Origin: Ramlibacter pinisoli | GTDB taxonomy: Bacteria > Pseudomonadota > Gammaproteobacteria > Burkholderiales > Burkholderiaceae_C | Assembly: GCF_009758015.1 (NCBI RefSeq) | Contig: NZ_WSEL01000003.1 | Span: 1,984,001-2,048,000 of the forward strand | Length of the DNA: 64,000 bases | Reading direction: 5' to 3' | Notes under the pieces: model-generated | Told to the model about the DNA's origin: nothing | The model's input: the letters and a program-made list of their open reading frames with translations, nothing else | The model's database searches: none | Part shown: positions 33,837-42,110 of the stretch, piece by piece | How positions within the stretch are numbered: position 1 is the first letter of the stretch | Layout of the letters: each line of letters opens with the position of its first letter | Made by a program: the position numbers and the translations under genes

Positions 33837-34011
33837 TGTCGTGGTACATGGCCAGAGACGGCCCATGGCCGACGCCGCGGCAATGCGCGACCCAGCCGAT
33901 GCCCGGGCGCTGCTTAAGCCAGGGCAGCCAGTGCGCGTGTGCCCAGTCCAGGAAGGTGTCGCGGTCGCCCGCGTCGAGGTCGCACCAGGTGGCCGAGATC
34001 GCTTCGCTCAT
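33837..34011 (-). pseudogene. N-terminal fragment of a small EthD/DUF-type protein
   Basis: About 58 codons from an ATG (MSEAISATWCDLDAGDRDTF, then WLPWLKQRPGIGWVAHCRGV) form the first strand and helix of a small ferredoxin-like fold protein such as EthD. The fragment joins the Bug remnant at its far end, so it is a deletion junction rather than a working gene. Confidence 0.5.
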
Positions 34012-34055
34012 GGCGCAAGGGTAACGGCGCGGGGGGCGGCTGCGAAATCAGCTGA

Positions 34056-34118
34056 CTTGATACCGGGAATCAAGAAGCCTACTGCCAGCCGATCACGGGG
34101 TGTGATCCGGGGGATCAC
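34056..34118 (+). promoter_or_regulatory. Cluster of palindromes upstream of the flavin reductase fusion
   Basis: Three inverted repeats are packed in 63 bases. CTTGAT-n7-ATCAAG is at 34056-34074. GATCAC-n5-GTGATC is at 34091-34107 and overlaps GTGATCC-n3-GGATCAC at 34102-34118. The two overlapping palindromes share the GTGATC half-site, giving three regularly spaced half-sites. They lie 40-140 bases before the start codon and look like operators. Confidence 0.6.
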
Positions 34119-34194
34119 ATCATCTGATTTCCGTTGCGCGACCTGGCAACGCACCATGGAAACGCTAAAGAGAAACCATGAAAGCCGTGAAGAC

Positions 34195-35268
34195 ATGGAA
34201 ACCCGTCCCACTTCGTTGTTCGACCCACGTGAATTGCGCCAGGTGCTTGGCGCCTTCGTGACCGGAGTCACCGTCATCACCACGCTGGATGCCACAGGAA
34301 CCCCACACGGACTGACGGCCAACTCATTCAGCTCGGTCTCGCTGGATCCTCCCCTCGTCCTGTGGAGCCAGTCGCTGACGGCGCCGAGCCATCCCGTGTT
34401 CCGCGACACGGACCGTTTCGCCGTCAACATCCTGGCTGAAGACCAGGTGGCGGTCTCCAACCGCTTTGCCCGCGGCCACTCTGACAAGTTCTCCGACTAC
34501 TCGATCCTTCCCGGCCTCGGCGGCGTCCCGCTGCTGGAAGGCTGCGCCGCCTGGCTGGAGTGCCGCAAGGTCGCCAGCTACCCGGGAGGCGATCACGTCG
34601 TCTTCCTGGGCCAGGTCGAGCGCATCGAGCGCAACGCGCGGCAGCCACTCGTGTTCGGCGGCGGCCGCTACCTTGTCGCACAACCACATGACGGCGGCGC
34701 TGGAGCCACGGTGTCCGGGCCGAACATCGCCAGGCTGCAGGCCGTACGGATCGCCACACGCGCCATGGCCGACCTGTCCGACGAACTCGACGAGACGTTG
34801 GGCCTAGGCGTCTGGGGCAGCCACGGACCGACAATCGTGCGCTGGGAAGAGTCGAAACGACCTGTGAGCGAGAACCTGCGCACCGGCCTCGTCCTGCCCG
34901 TCCTTTCTTCCGCCACCGGCCTCGCTTTCGCTGCCTGGCTGCCCTCCGAACTGACGGCGGCATTCATAGAGAGCGAACTGGCGACGACCAGCGTCCTCGG
35001 GCCCGACCCGGAGCTGCCCGGAAAGCTGGCGCACATCCGGGCCACGGGCGTGGTCCGCCTGGTAGCAACCGAGCGCTTCGCGGAGCTTTACGGCGGTGCG
35101 ATCAGCGCCGTGAGCGTGCCGGTCGTGGGTCCTGACGGCGCAATGGTCCTCGCGTTGACCGCCATCGGCTCCACCGACGGCCTGGACACATCCGACGGAG
35201 GACGGTTGGTGACCGGCATGAGACGCTGCGCCGACTCGGTGTCCCGACGCCTCGCGACATCAGGCTGA
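34195..35268 (+). CDS. Flavin reductase fused to an IclR-type effector domain
   Basis: A 357-residue protein (ATG 34195; an in-frame ATG at 34156 is possible). Residues 10-165 are a flavin reductase of the HpaC/DszD type (FVTGVTVITTLDATGTPHGL, SFSSVSLDPPLVLW, then RFAVNILAEDQ). Residues 185-350 match the IclR C-terminal ligand-binding domain without any HTH. The reductase C1 of Acinetobacter p-hydroxyphenylacetate hydroxylase has a comparable plan, in which the C-terminal domain senses the aromatic substrate and switches on flavin reduction. A substrate-gated FMN reductase serving the LLM monooxygenase is a plausible role. Confidence 0.82.
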   Translation: METRPTSLFDPRELRQVLGAFVTGVTVITTLDATGTPHGLTANSFSSVSLDPPLVLWSQSLTAPSHPVFRDTDRFAVNILAEDQVAVSNRFARGHSDKFSDYSILPGLGGVPLLEGCAAWLECRKVASYPGGDHVVFLGQVERIERNARQPLVFGGGRYLVAQPHDGGAGATVSGPNIARLQAVRIATRAMADLSDELDETLGLGVWGSHGPTIVRWEESKRPVSENLRTGLVLPVLSSATGLAFAAWLPSELTAAFIESELATTSVLGPDPELPGKLAHIRATGVVRLVATERFAELYGGAISAVSVPVVGPDGAMVLALTAIGSTDGLDTSDGGRLVTGMRRCADSVSRRLATSG

Positions 35269-35279
35269 ACCCAACGCAC

Positions 35280-35779
35280 GGCAGACCTGGACGGATCGCC
35301 AAGCGCGTCGTCTGGCTGCACGCAGCACAGCTCACCTGGTCCTGCCCGTCCTGCCGGTCCTGCTCACCATCGGATGGCGAATCAACTGGTCCATCACCTA
35401 GGTGGGCGTCAACTCCTGGCCGCCCATGGCCTTCCGGGCGGCGTGTGTCCTGCTGGCGCTCCCGATCCTCTTCGCCGTGGTGCTACGGGCCGGCGTGTCG
35501 CTGGCTGCTCCCCGCGCGGAGCCCCGCAGACTATGTCGCGGCGCTGCGCCGCGCTGGCCTACACGATGCCGCTGTTCTCGGCCGCATGGGGACCCATTCG
35601 CGGGCGCGCGTTGGGCCGGTGGCAGTGGATGGGACTTGCCGCGCCGTCGCGGCCGCCCTGCGACCGGCCAGAACTACTGGGCCAAAGCCGGCAAGGACTG
35701 GCGCGAGGCCCGAGAGCCGGGGTACTACGCCACCATCGGGGGCGAGGAACGGCTGCTGACGCTGGGACGGTCGGACTAG
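35280..35779 (+). pseudogene. Degenerate membrane-protein-like frame with in-frame TAG
   Basis: One frame reads a hydrophobic run (HLVLPVLPVLLTIGWRINW), then TAG at 35399-35401, then a second hydrophobic segment (FRAACVLLALPILFAVVLRA). It continues through low-quality Arg-rich sequence to NYWAKAGKDWREAREPGYYA and a stop at 35777-35779. No RBS or start is evident and I do not recognise the family. It is probably debris of a membrane gene. Confidence 0.3.
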
Positions 35780-35799
35780 GTGGGCCACGCTGCAGATCC

Positions 35800-36731
35800 C
35801 TCTCGAACCTCCCACGCAGGCGAAGTCATCTGCAATCCGAGAAATTCGATCCGCTCAAGGTGCGGCTTTGCTAGGTCCGCCCCACCCCTTCGACATTCTC
35901 CTGGTCGCACGGATGACCGTGCATGGATCGCCCGCTCGACCGTGGGGCTGTCGATCGTGATGGGGTAGCCCAGGTCGCGCATAGTGGAAACCTGTGGGTA
36001 GCTCTTCATGCGGCGGTCCGACGCCACCGCCACGTAGCGAGCCTTCCCGCTGCGCACCATGGCGCTGGTGCCGATGACGGTGTCCGCGCCGAAGGTCACG
36101 CGCCCCCCAGTAGCGCCGTCACGCTTTCCGCGCTTCCCTTGAAGGGCACGGCCTGCCAATTGACCTTCTCCTTCGCGGCCACTTCCTCCATGAACAGATG
36201 AGCGCTCTGACCCAGGCCGGGCGGGCTGGCATATGAGACCCTGTCCTGATTGGCGCGACCCCAGGTCAGCAGGTCGGCCCAGGTCTTGAACGGCGAGTCC
36301 GCGAGCATCACCACGGCGAACACGTTGTCGACAATGTTGATGATGTAGGTGAAGTCCTTGATCGGGTCGTAGCTCACGTCCTCGAGAACGGGCTGGCGCC
36401 ACACCGCGGTGTTGACGGCGCCGATCGTGTAGCCGTCCGGCGGTGCGCTCTTGATCGCGAGAAAGGACGTCACGCCGGCCGCGCCGGGGCGGTTCTCCAC
36501 GACCACGGATTGACCCAGCTTCTTGTCGGCCTCGATAGCCGACACACGCATGACGATGTCAGTGAACCCTCCTGCGGGAGAGCCGACGATTAGCTTGATC
36601 GGGCGGGAGGGGAATGTCACCGGGCTGCGCTAAGACGTGGGGTGTGGTGACCATGCGGCCGTGCCGCCGGCGGCGGTCAGCACGCGGCGGCGGGACCAGG
36701 CGGTCGCTTGCCAATTCTGGGTTCCCGACAT
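35800..36731 (-). pseudogene. Bug-family receptor with TAG in the signal region and a frameshift
   Basis: From ATG 36731 (AAGGGGA upstream) an RR signal (WSRRRVLTAAGGTAAW) runs to TAG at 36630-36632, and the same frame then continues as a good Bug mature domain (FPSRPIKLIVGSPAGGFTDI, then SAPPDGYTIGAVNT). Near 36100 the frame shifts; RVTFGADTVIGTSAMVRSGK and the DLGYPITIDSPTV block continue in another frame. The C-terminal end is worn away by about 35800. Two independent lesions make it a pseudogene. Confidence 0.78.
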
Positions 36732-37228
36732 GAATGTTTCCCCTTTCTGATGTCCGAGGCGCAGTATCGAAGGGGCTGGCCGCGAGCGGAAAGAGGTTTA
36801 TTTAGATGGAGGCATCGGAATTTCTTGGGGCATGGGCAGCCGGAAGGGCGCCCGCGACGCCACAGCAGACAGCCAACTACACCTAGGAGTGGCGCAGCAA
36901 GCTTCGGAGGAAGCTATCTGCACCTGCGGACTAAGATTCCGGCGGTCTGCGTCGCGCGAACGGGGATTCACCGGCTCCAGTGCTCGACTCGAACTCGGGG
37001 TATGGTGGAGTTTGGGTGCATGATGGAGATGGGATGCTGCCGGCATGGTGCACTGGGCGCGACCCCGAAGCTGGGCTGCGTCAGATCCACGCTAGCGCGG
37101 CGACAGACCCTAAGTCCTTTAATCGTTGAAGGACTGACTTGCCGCGGTCTCTTCGATTCAGCACGTACAGCCGACGCCACGCGTAGCCGATCAAACACTA
37201 TCTGCCGCCCGACGCTGTGTGCAAACCA
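36732..37228. other. 497-base gap of lower GC, no gene recognised
   Basis: No reading frame is convincing on either strand. GC is visibly lower than in the neighbours (for example around 37100-37200). It separates the decay zone from the hyuAB operon and may include a recombination junction or terminator; no hairpin with a T-run was seen. Confidence 0.4.
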
Positions 37229-38194
37229 CTACTCCGTTTTCCCGATCCTGCGAATCGCTTCGCCAAGCCGCCGGGAGTCGCGCTCCAGAAACGCCTCAAA
37301 CTGCGCGCCTTCCTGGAGGTTGACTTCGGTGGTGAGGGCAGCCATCCCCATGAGAAATTCCTGGTCCTGGACGGCCTGGCGCACGGACTTGCGGAGCGTT
37401 TCCGCTACGTCGCTCGGCAGGCCCGCCGGCGCAAACAGGGCCACCCAGCTATAGAACTCAGCGTCGATGCCCAACTCCTTCATCGTGGGGATGTCGGCGA
37501 CGTTCGAAAGGCGTGTTCCACCCCAAGACGCGAGCGCACGGACCTTGCCCGCCTTGATGTGCGGCAAGCCGACGGCGGGTGTCACCGCAGTCAGCTGCAC
37601 TTCTCCGCCGAGCAGCGCCAAGATCGACGGCCCGGCACCCTGGTACGGCACGTGCAGCAACTTGATTCCTGCTGCTTGCGCGAACATCTCGACGGATGTG
37701 TGGCTGGTTCCATAGACCCCCGCCGAGCTGTAGGCGATCTTTCCCGGGCGCGCCTTCGCATCGGCCAGCAGGTCCGCCAGCGTTTTCCATGGGCTGCCCA
37801 CCGGCACGAGCAGGACCTGGGGGTCGGCCGCCACGAGCGCGATCGGCGTGAAGTCCGACATGCGGTACGTCGGCTGCCTGCCGTTCACTTCATCGGCTAC
37901 GGGAATGGTGACGATCGATGAAGCCGTGAACATGATCGTGTAGCCATTCGGAGCTTGACGCGCGGTGTAGGCATGGCCGATCGCGCCACCGGCGCCGGCC
38001 TTGGTATCGACCACGACGTTCTGGCCGAGGCTCTTCGACATCGCGTTCGCGAGCAGGCGACCGATCGGGTGCGCGGCGCCGCCCGGCGGGAACGGGACGA
38101 TCATCGTCACGGGGCGGCTGGGATAGGGCTGGGCGTGGGCGGCCAAACTCAAGAGCATGGCGAGCACGACGGCGATGCGTGCAGCGACTTTCAT
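37229..38194 (-). CDS. Bug-family (TctC) periplasmic solute receptor, last gene of the hyuAB operon
   Basis: A 321-residue receptor with a Sec signal (VAARIAVVLAMLLSLAAHAQ). Motifs include YPSRPVTMIVPFPPGGAAHP (an unusual His-Pro in place of the usual T/S-D), ARQAPNGYTIMFTASS (Asn for the usual Asp in PDGYT) and HVPYQGAGPSILALL. The PDGY-to-PNGY and GGxxD changes touch ligand-contact loops, so it may bind a different ligand from the other three receptors of the operon. It lies 35 bases after the racemase-like gene. Confidence 0.92.
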   Translation of the reverse strand: MKVAARIAVVLAMLLSLAAHAQPYPSRPVTMIVPFPPGGAAHPIGRLLANAMSKSLGQNVVVDTKAGAGGAIGHAYTARQAPNGYTIMFTASSIVTIPVADEVNGRQPTYRMSDFTPIALVAADPQVLLVPVGSPWKTLADLLADAKARPGKIAYSSAGVYGTSHTSVEMFAQAAGIKLLHVPYQGAGPSILALLGGEVQLTAVTPAVGLPHIKAGKVRALASWGGTRLSNVADIPTMKELGIDAEFYSWVALFAPAGLPSDVAETLRKSVRQAVQDQEFLMGMAALTTEVNLQEGAQFEAFLERDSRRLGEAIRRIGKTE

Positions 38195-38229
38195 CGGTTT
38201 TCCTCGGGTTGTGCGATTCCGTGGTGACT

Positions 38230-39033
38230 TCAGAATTCGGCAAAAAGCCTGCCGTGCCCGGTCAGCTTGTCGTGCACCCCGAGACGCCGCAGGCAGTGCC
38301 ACAACGTAGCGGGGTTGCTGGCTATGACGGGTTTCCCCAGCGCGGTTTCGATTCTTTCCAGCATCTCCATCGTCGGCAGCGCCGTGCAGCTGAGAAAGAT
38401 CGCCTGGGCCTGCGGCGAATCTACGGCACGTGCCATCCGGAACACCACTTCGGGTGGAACCCGGTTGATCAGGCGGCGCTCCTCGACTGTCGAACCGAGC
38501 TGCAGGCCCATCACCGTCGTGACGGTGATGCCGTTCTCATCGAGGAATTCCACTTCGCGACGGTTGACGAGATCAATGTACGGCGTGGCGAGCCCGACCC
38601 GCGTGATTCCCAGCCGGGCGAAGGCTTCGAGCACGGCGTCGGCCGTGGTCGTGACCGGCAACCGGCTGATCCCGGATAGCTTGTTCTTGAGCGCGTCGCG
38701 TCCGACCATGAACGATCCCGACGTACAGCAATAGACCAGAAGGTCGAGGTCGGCAGTCGCCAGCTCCTCGGCGGCACGTTCGGTCCCGCGCGCCATGATG
38801 TCGTAGGACTCCTGCGACGTGGCTCCGGTCAGTAATGCGCGACCCACGTGGAATGACACCCCGTCGGGCACCATGTGCCGCCATTCGCCCTCCGTCGCGG
38901 TGTTGGTGGACGGCACGATCACGCCGAGCTTCGCCCGCCATCCGTAGGGGCTGTAAGCAGCCATGCTCTTGAGCGCCAAGCTGGCATCGCTCGCCAGGGA
39001 CCCTGGGCGAATCGTTTCGGATGTTTGAGCCAA
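38230..39033 (-). CDS. Asp/Glu racemase-superfamily enzyme (maleate isomerase / arylmalonate decarboxylase-like)
   Basis: A 267-residue protein from TTG 39033, chosen because GGAGG lies 6 bases upstream (TTG 39045 is also open). The fold has two pseudo-symmetric halves each offering a cysteine: C102/C103 in LLVYCCTSGSFM and C216 in FLSCTALPTMEM. PSTNTATEGEW at 41-51 matches the maleate cis-trans isomerase entrance. With both cysteines present, a racemase or isomerase is more likely than a decarboxylase. Neighbours (hydantoinase subunits) suggest racemisation of an amino-acid-like intermediate, comparable to hydantoin racemase; this is inference. Confidence 0.85.
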   Translation of the reverse strand: MAQTSETIRPGSLASDASLALKSMAAYSPYGWRAKLGVIVPSTNTATEGEWRHMVPDGVSFHVGRALLTGATSQESYDIMARGTERAAEELATADLDLLVYCCTSGSFMVGRDALKNKLSGISRLPVTTTADAVLEAFARLGITRVGLATPYIDLVNRREVEFLDENGITVTTVMGLQLGSTVEERRLINRVPPEVVFRMARAVDSPQAQAIFLSCTALPTMEMLERIETALGKPVIASNPATLWHCLRRLGVHDKLTGHGRLFAEF

Positions 39034-39087
39034 GTGCTCCTCCAACAGGTTGGGCGATCGCGGGGTGACGGGCCGGACGCGGCCGGT

Positions 39088-40134
39088 TCAGCCCGGGCGT
39101 CTCCGCTGGATGCCCGAGGAGATGGCCTGCGCGCGTGGCTGCATCTTGTCCAGCGCGGGTATCTCCATCTGCGGCGTGACCACGATGGATTGGCCGACGC
39201 CTTCGGTCTCGGCCTTGTCCAGCAGGAACACCGCAGTGGCGAGGTCGCACACCGCCATGCCCTGCACGATGGCGAGGATGCGTTCCGACGGCGATCGGCG
39301 GCCCGGCTTCGCGCCGCACATCACTTCGCCCAGGTCGGCATCGATGCGCTCCTTCATCGCGGGCTGCGAGATGTGGCCCCGGTCGACCCAGGTCGCCAGG
39401 TCGCCCTTGAGCAGCGCGTAATCTGGGTCATCGACCACCAGCCGGTCGATCTCGGCCAGCACGCCGAACTCGACTTCGGGCACGCCGCCCATCGACACGA
39501 GCACGGCGCCTTCCTTGAGCCAGCCAGGCTTCACGAAAGCTTCCGAGGCGAGCGTGATCGTGATGACGATGTCGGCACCACGAACCGCTTCTTCGGCGGT
39601 AGCGACGGCGCGCATCGGTGCGCCGGTTTGAGCCTTGAGCCGCTCGACGAAGGCACTCGCACCTTCGTAGGTGCGCGATGCGACACGAAAGTCGTCGAGC
39701 GCGAATGCATGCGGCAGCACGCGCGCCACTTCCTCGCCGATGAGACCCGCGCCGATCAGCGCCGCGACGCGCGCGTTCGGCCCGGCAAGCTTGCGTGCGG
39801 CAACGACGCCCGTCGTGCCCGTCCTGCGCTTGGTGAGCCAGGCCTGCTCCACGATGCCGCGCATCGTGCCCGTGCGGCTGTCGGTGACCATGAAGTAGTA
39901 GTCGCCGAACTGCGCGCCGAAGAATACACCGGCAGCGCCGAGCGGCCGCAGGCTGGCCGACTTGATCCAGAACATCGTCGGCGCCTCGTTCTGCACGAGC
40001 ATGTACGAAGCCGACGGCACGGATGAAACGACACGCTCGCGGCCGTACTCGGCGAAGGCCTGCTCCACGATGCGCAACGAATCGGGGATGCCGAGCAGCT
40101 GCTTCGCCTCGGCCGCGGATACGTACAAAGCCAT
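39088..40134 (-). CDS. Ornithine cyclodeaminase / mu-crystallin family protein
   Basis: A 348-residue NAD(P)-binding protein with a GGAGACCCC RBS. The N-terminal half has ASLRPLGAAGVFFGAQFGDY; the Rossmann motif is ALIGAGLIGEEVARVLP (about 140-156), followed by VASRTYEGASAFVERL and GADIVITITLASE. The family contains ornithine cyclodeaminase, alanine dehydrogenase and ketimine reductases. The classical active-site Asp and Lys cannot be assigned with certainty here, so imine reductase or amino-acid dehydrogenase activity is equally possible. Gaps of 8 and 54 bases to its neighbours place it in the operon. Confidence 0.85.
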   Translation of the reverse strand: MALYVSAAEAKQLLGIPDSLRIVEQAFAEYGRERVVSSVPSASYMLVQNEAPTMFWIKSASLRPLGAAGVFFGAQFGDYYFMVTDSRTGTMRGIVEQAWLTKRRTGTTGVVAARKLAGPNARVAALIGAGLIGEEVARVLPHAFALDDFRVASRTYEGASAFVERLKAQTGAPMRAVATAEEAVRGADIVITITLASEAFVKPGWLKEGAVLVSMGGVPEVEFGVLAEIDRLVVDDPDYALLKGDLATWVDRGHISQPAMKERIDADLGEVMCGAKPGRRSPSERILAIVQGMAVCDLATAVFLLDKAETEGVGQSIVVTPQMEIPALDKMQPRAQAISSGIQRRRPG

Positions 40135-40142
40135 GGGGTCTC

Positions 40143-41111
40143 CTACTCCGGCTCGATGCCGGCGGACTTGACGATGCCGGCCCACTTGCGCGACTCGTCC
40201 GCCTGGAACTGCGCCAGCCCTTCGGGCGTGGTCGTGAGGATCTCGGTCCCTGTCTGGCCGTAAAAGGCAGTGCGCGCAGCCTCGCTGTGCGCGGCCGCGA
40301 CAAGCAACTCGTTCAAGCGCCGCACCACCGCGGGTGGTGTCTTAGCCGGAACATAGGCCGCGAACCAATAGCCCATGTCGTAGCCGGGCACGCCGGCTTC
40401 CGCGACCGTCGGAACGTCGGGCGCGAGGGCCGAGCGCTTGTCGCCGGAGTAGCCGAGGGCACGCAGCGTGCCGGCCTTGATCTGCGGCAGCGCGAGCGTC
40501 GCATCGGCCATCATCATGTCGGTCTGCCCGCCCATGAGGTCGCTCAGCGCCTGCGCGTTGGCCTTGTACGGCACGTGCAGCAGCCGAATGCCGGCCATCT
40601 GCTGCAGCAGTTCGACGCCGACGCGGCTTTGCGAACTGCCCGCACCAAAGCTGTACGTGCCCGGATCCTTCTTCGCCAGCGCGACAAGTTCGGCCACGGT
40701 CTTCGCCGGGAACGACGGCTTGACCACCATGAACTGCCCGCCGCGGCCGAGCGCGGTGACGGGCGCGAAGTCGGCCACCGGGTCGTACGGCAGCTTGCGG
40801 AACAAATGCAGGTTGACCACCTGCGTCGAATTGGTGGTGACCAGCACGGTGTGGCCATCGGCGGTCGCCTTGGCGACGAACTGCACGCCGATGAAGCCGT
40901 TTGCTCCGGGCTTGTTCTCGACGACCACCGACTGCCGCGTGGCAGTGGCCACCGCACCGGCCACGGCGCGTGCGACCTGGTCGGTGGCCGCGCCGGCAGC
41001 GAACGGCACGACGAAGGTGATAGGGCGATCCGGGAAAACCTGTGCCGACGCCAGCAGCGGCATGACCAGCGCGAGGACGGCCGCGACGATGGATGGGGCG
41101 AGTTTCACCAC
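40143..41111 (-). CDS. Bug-family (TctC) periplasmic solute receptor
   Basis: A 322-residue receptor with signal APSIVAAVLALVMPLLASAQ and mature start VFPDRPITFVVPFAAGAATD. The block AKATADGHTVLVTTNS shows ADGH instead of PDGY. HVPYKANAQALSDLMGGQTD forms the second-lobe loop. It is one of two adjacent Bug genes (10-base gap to the upstream one), so two different receptors are made in the same transcript. Confidence 0.93.
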   Translation of the reverse strand: MVKLAPSIVAAVLALVMPLLASAQVFPDRPITFVVPFAAGAATDQVARAVAGAVATATRQSVVVENKPGANGFIGVQFVAKATADGHTVLVTTNSTQVVNLHLFRKLPYDPVADFAPVTALGRGGQFMVVKPSFPAKTVAELVALAKKDPGTYSFGAGSSQSRVGVELLQQMAGIRLLHVPYKANAQALSDLMGGQTDMMMADATLALPQIKAGTLRALGYSGDKRSALAPDVPTVAEAGVPGYDMGYWFAAYVPAKTPPAVVRRLNELLVAAAHSEAARTAFYGQTGTEILTTTPEGLAQFQADESRKWAGIVKSAGIEPE

Positions 41112-41121
41112 GCGGCTCCCC

Positions 41122-42075
41122 TCAATCGACCTTCATGTTGCTCTCGGTCACCACGCGCCGCAGCACCGCAGTGTCCTTGGCCACGATGTCGGCCAGCCGC
41201 GCGGGGGGGCCGCCGACCACGCCGTACCAGGCTTCGTCGAGTTTGGCCCGGACGGCGGGTTCCTTGAGCGCGGCTTCGAAAGCCGTGTTGAGCCGCGCGA
41301 CCACGTCCCTCGGTGTGGCCGCCGGAACCGCGAAGCCGTACCAGCCTTCCAGTTCGAAGCCCGGCAGGAATTCGGCGACCGCCGGCAAGTCCGGCAGCGC
41401 GGGAATCCGTGACGGTGTGGTCACCGCGAGTGCGCGCAAGCGTCCTCCTCGCACCAGCGGCATGGCCTCGGTCAGCAGCGCGAGCATGAACGTCGTCTCG
41501 CCGCCCATCACGCCGGTGATCGCCGGTGCGCCGCCCTTGTACGGCACGTGCTGCGACTTGATGCCGGCCGTGCGCTTGAGGATCTCGCCGCCGAAATGCT
41601 GGATGGTCGCGTTGCCCGCCGACGCATAGGTGGTGCGGTCGTCAGCCTTGATGCGGTCGAGCAGGTCTTTGAAGCTCCGGAACGGTGAGTCCTGCGGCAC
41701 GACGACCGCGCACGCGAACGTCGTGGCCAGGATCACCGGCGCGAAGTCCTTCTGCGGATCGAACGGCAGCGTGTCCTTGTAGAGGCTGGTGCTCGCCGCG
41801 AACAGCGCCTGGCTGCCGAGCAGGATCGTGCGGCCGTCCGGCGGCGCCTTCGCGACGAGCGCCGCGCCGATGTTGCCGCTGGCGCCGGTGCGGTTCTCAA
41901 CCACGACCGACTGTCCAAGCGACCGTTGCAGGCTTTCGGCCAGCGTGCGGGCCAGGATGTCGGACGCGCCTCCCGCGGGATAGGGGACCACGATCTTCGT
42001 GACGTTCTGCTGCGCGAACGCGGCCGGGCCGGCCAGGGCCAGCGTTGCGAACTGCAGGAAGCGGCGCTTGTCCAT
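41122..42075 (-). CDS. Bug-family (TctC) periplasmic solute receptor
   Basis: A 317-residue receptor with a short signal (MDKRRFLQFATLALAGPAAF, cleavage near AQQ). Motifs: KIVVPYPAGGASDILARTL, APPDGRTILLGSQA (Arg for Tyr) and HVPYKGGAPAITGVMGGETT. It follows the SDR gene by 35 bases. Sequence identity to the neighbouring Bug protein looks low by eye, arguing for separate acquisition rather than a recent tandem copy. Confidence 0.93.
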   Translation of the reverse strand: MDKRRFLQFATLALAGPAAFAQQNVTKIVVPYPAGGASDILARTLAESLQRSLGQSVVVENRTGASGNIGAALVAKAPPDGRTILLGSQALFAASTSLYKDTLPFDPQKDFAPVILATTFACAVVVPQDSPFRSFKDLLDRIKADDRTTYASAGNATIQHFGGEILKRTAGIKSQHVPYKGGAPAITGVMGGETTFMLALLTEAMPLVRGGRLRALAVTTPSRIPALPDLPAVAEFLPGFELEGWYGFAVPAATPRDVVARLNTAFEAALKEPAVRAKLDEAWYGVVGGPPARLADIVAKDTAVLRRVVTESNMKVD

Positions 42076-42110
42076 GGAAGCTCCAGTCGGAAGTCAATTG
42101 GGGGCCGCGC

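Noticed and set aside
35402..35779. Intact 125-residue gene from GTG 35402
   Set aside because: It begins directly after an in-frame TAG, has no RBS and is compositionally poor; treated as debris.
37217..37921. Plus-strand 234-codon frame opposite the Bug gene
   Set aside because: It is the antisense of a well supported Bug receptor, a common artefact in GC-rich DNA.
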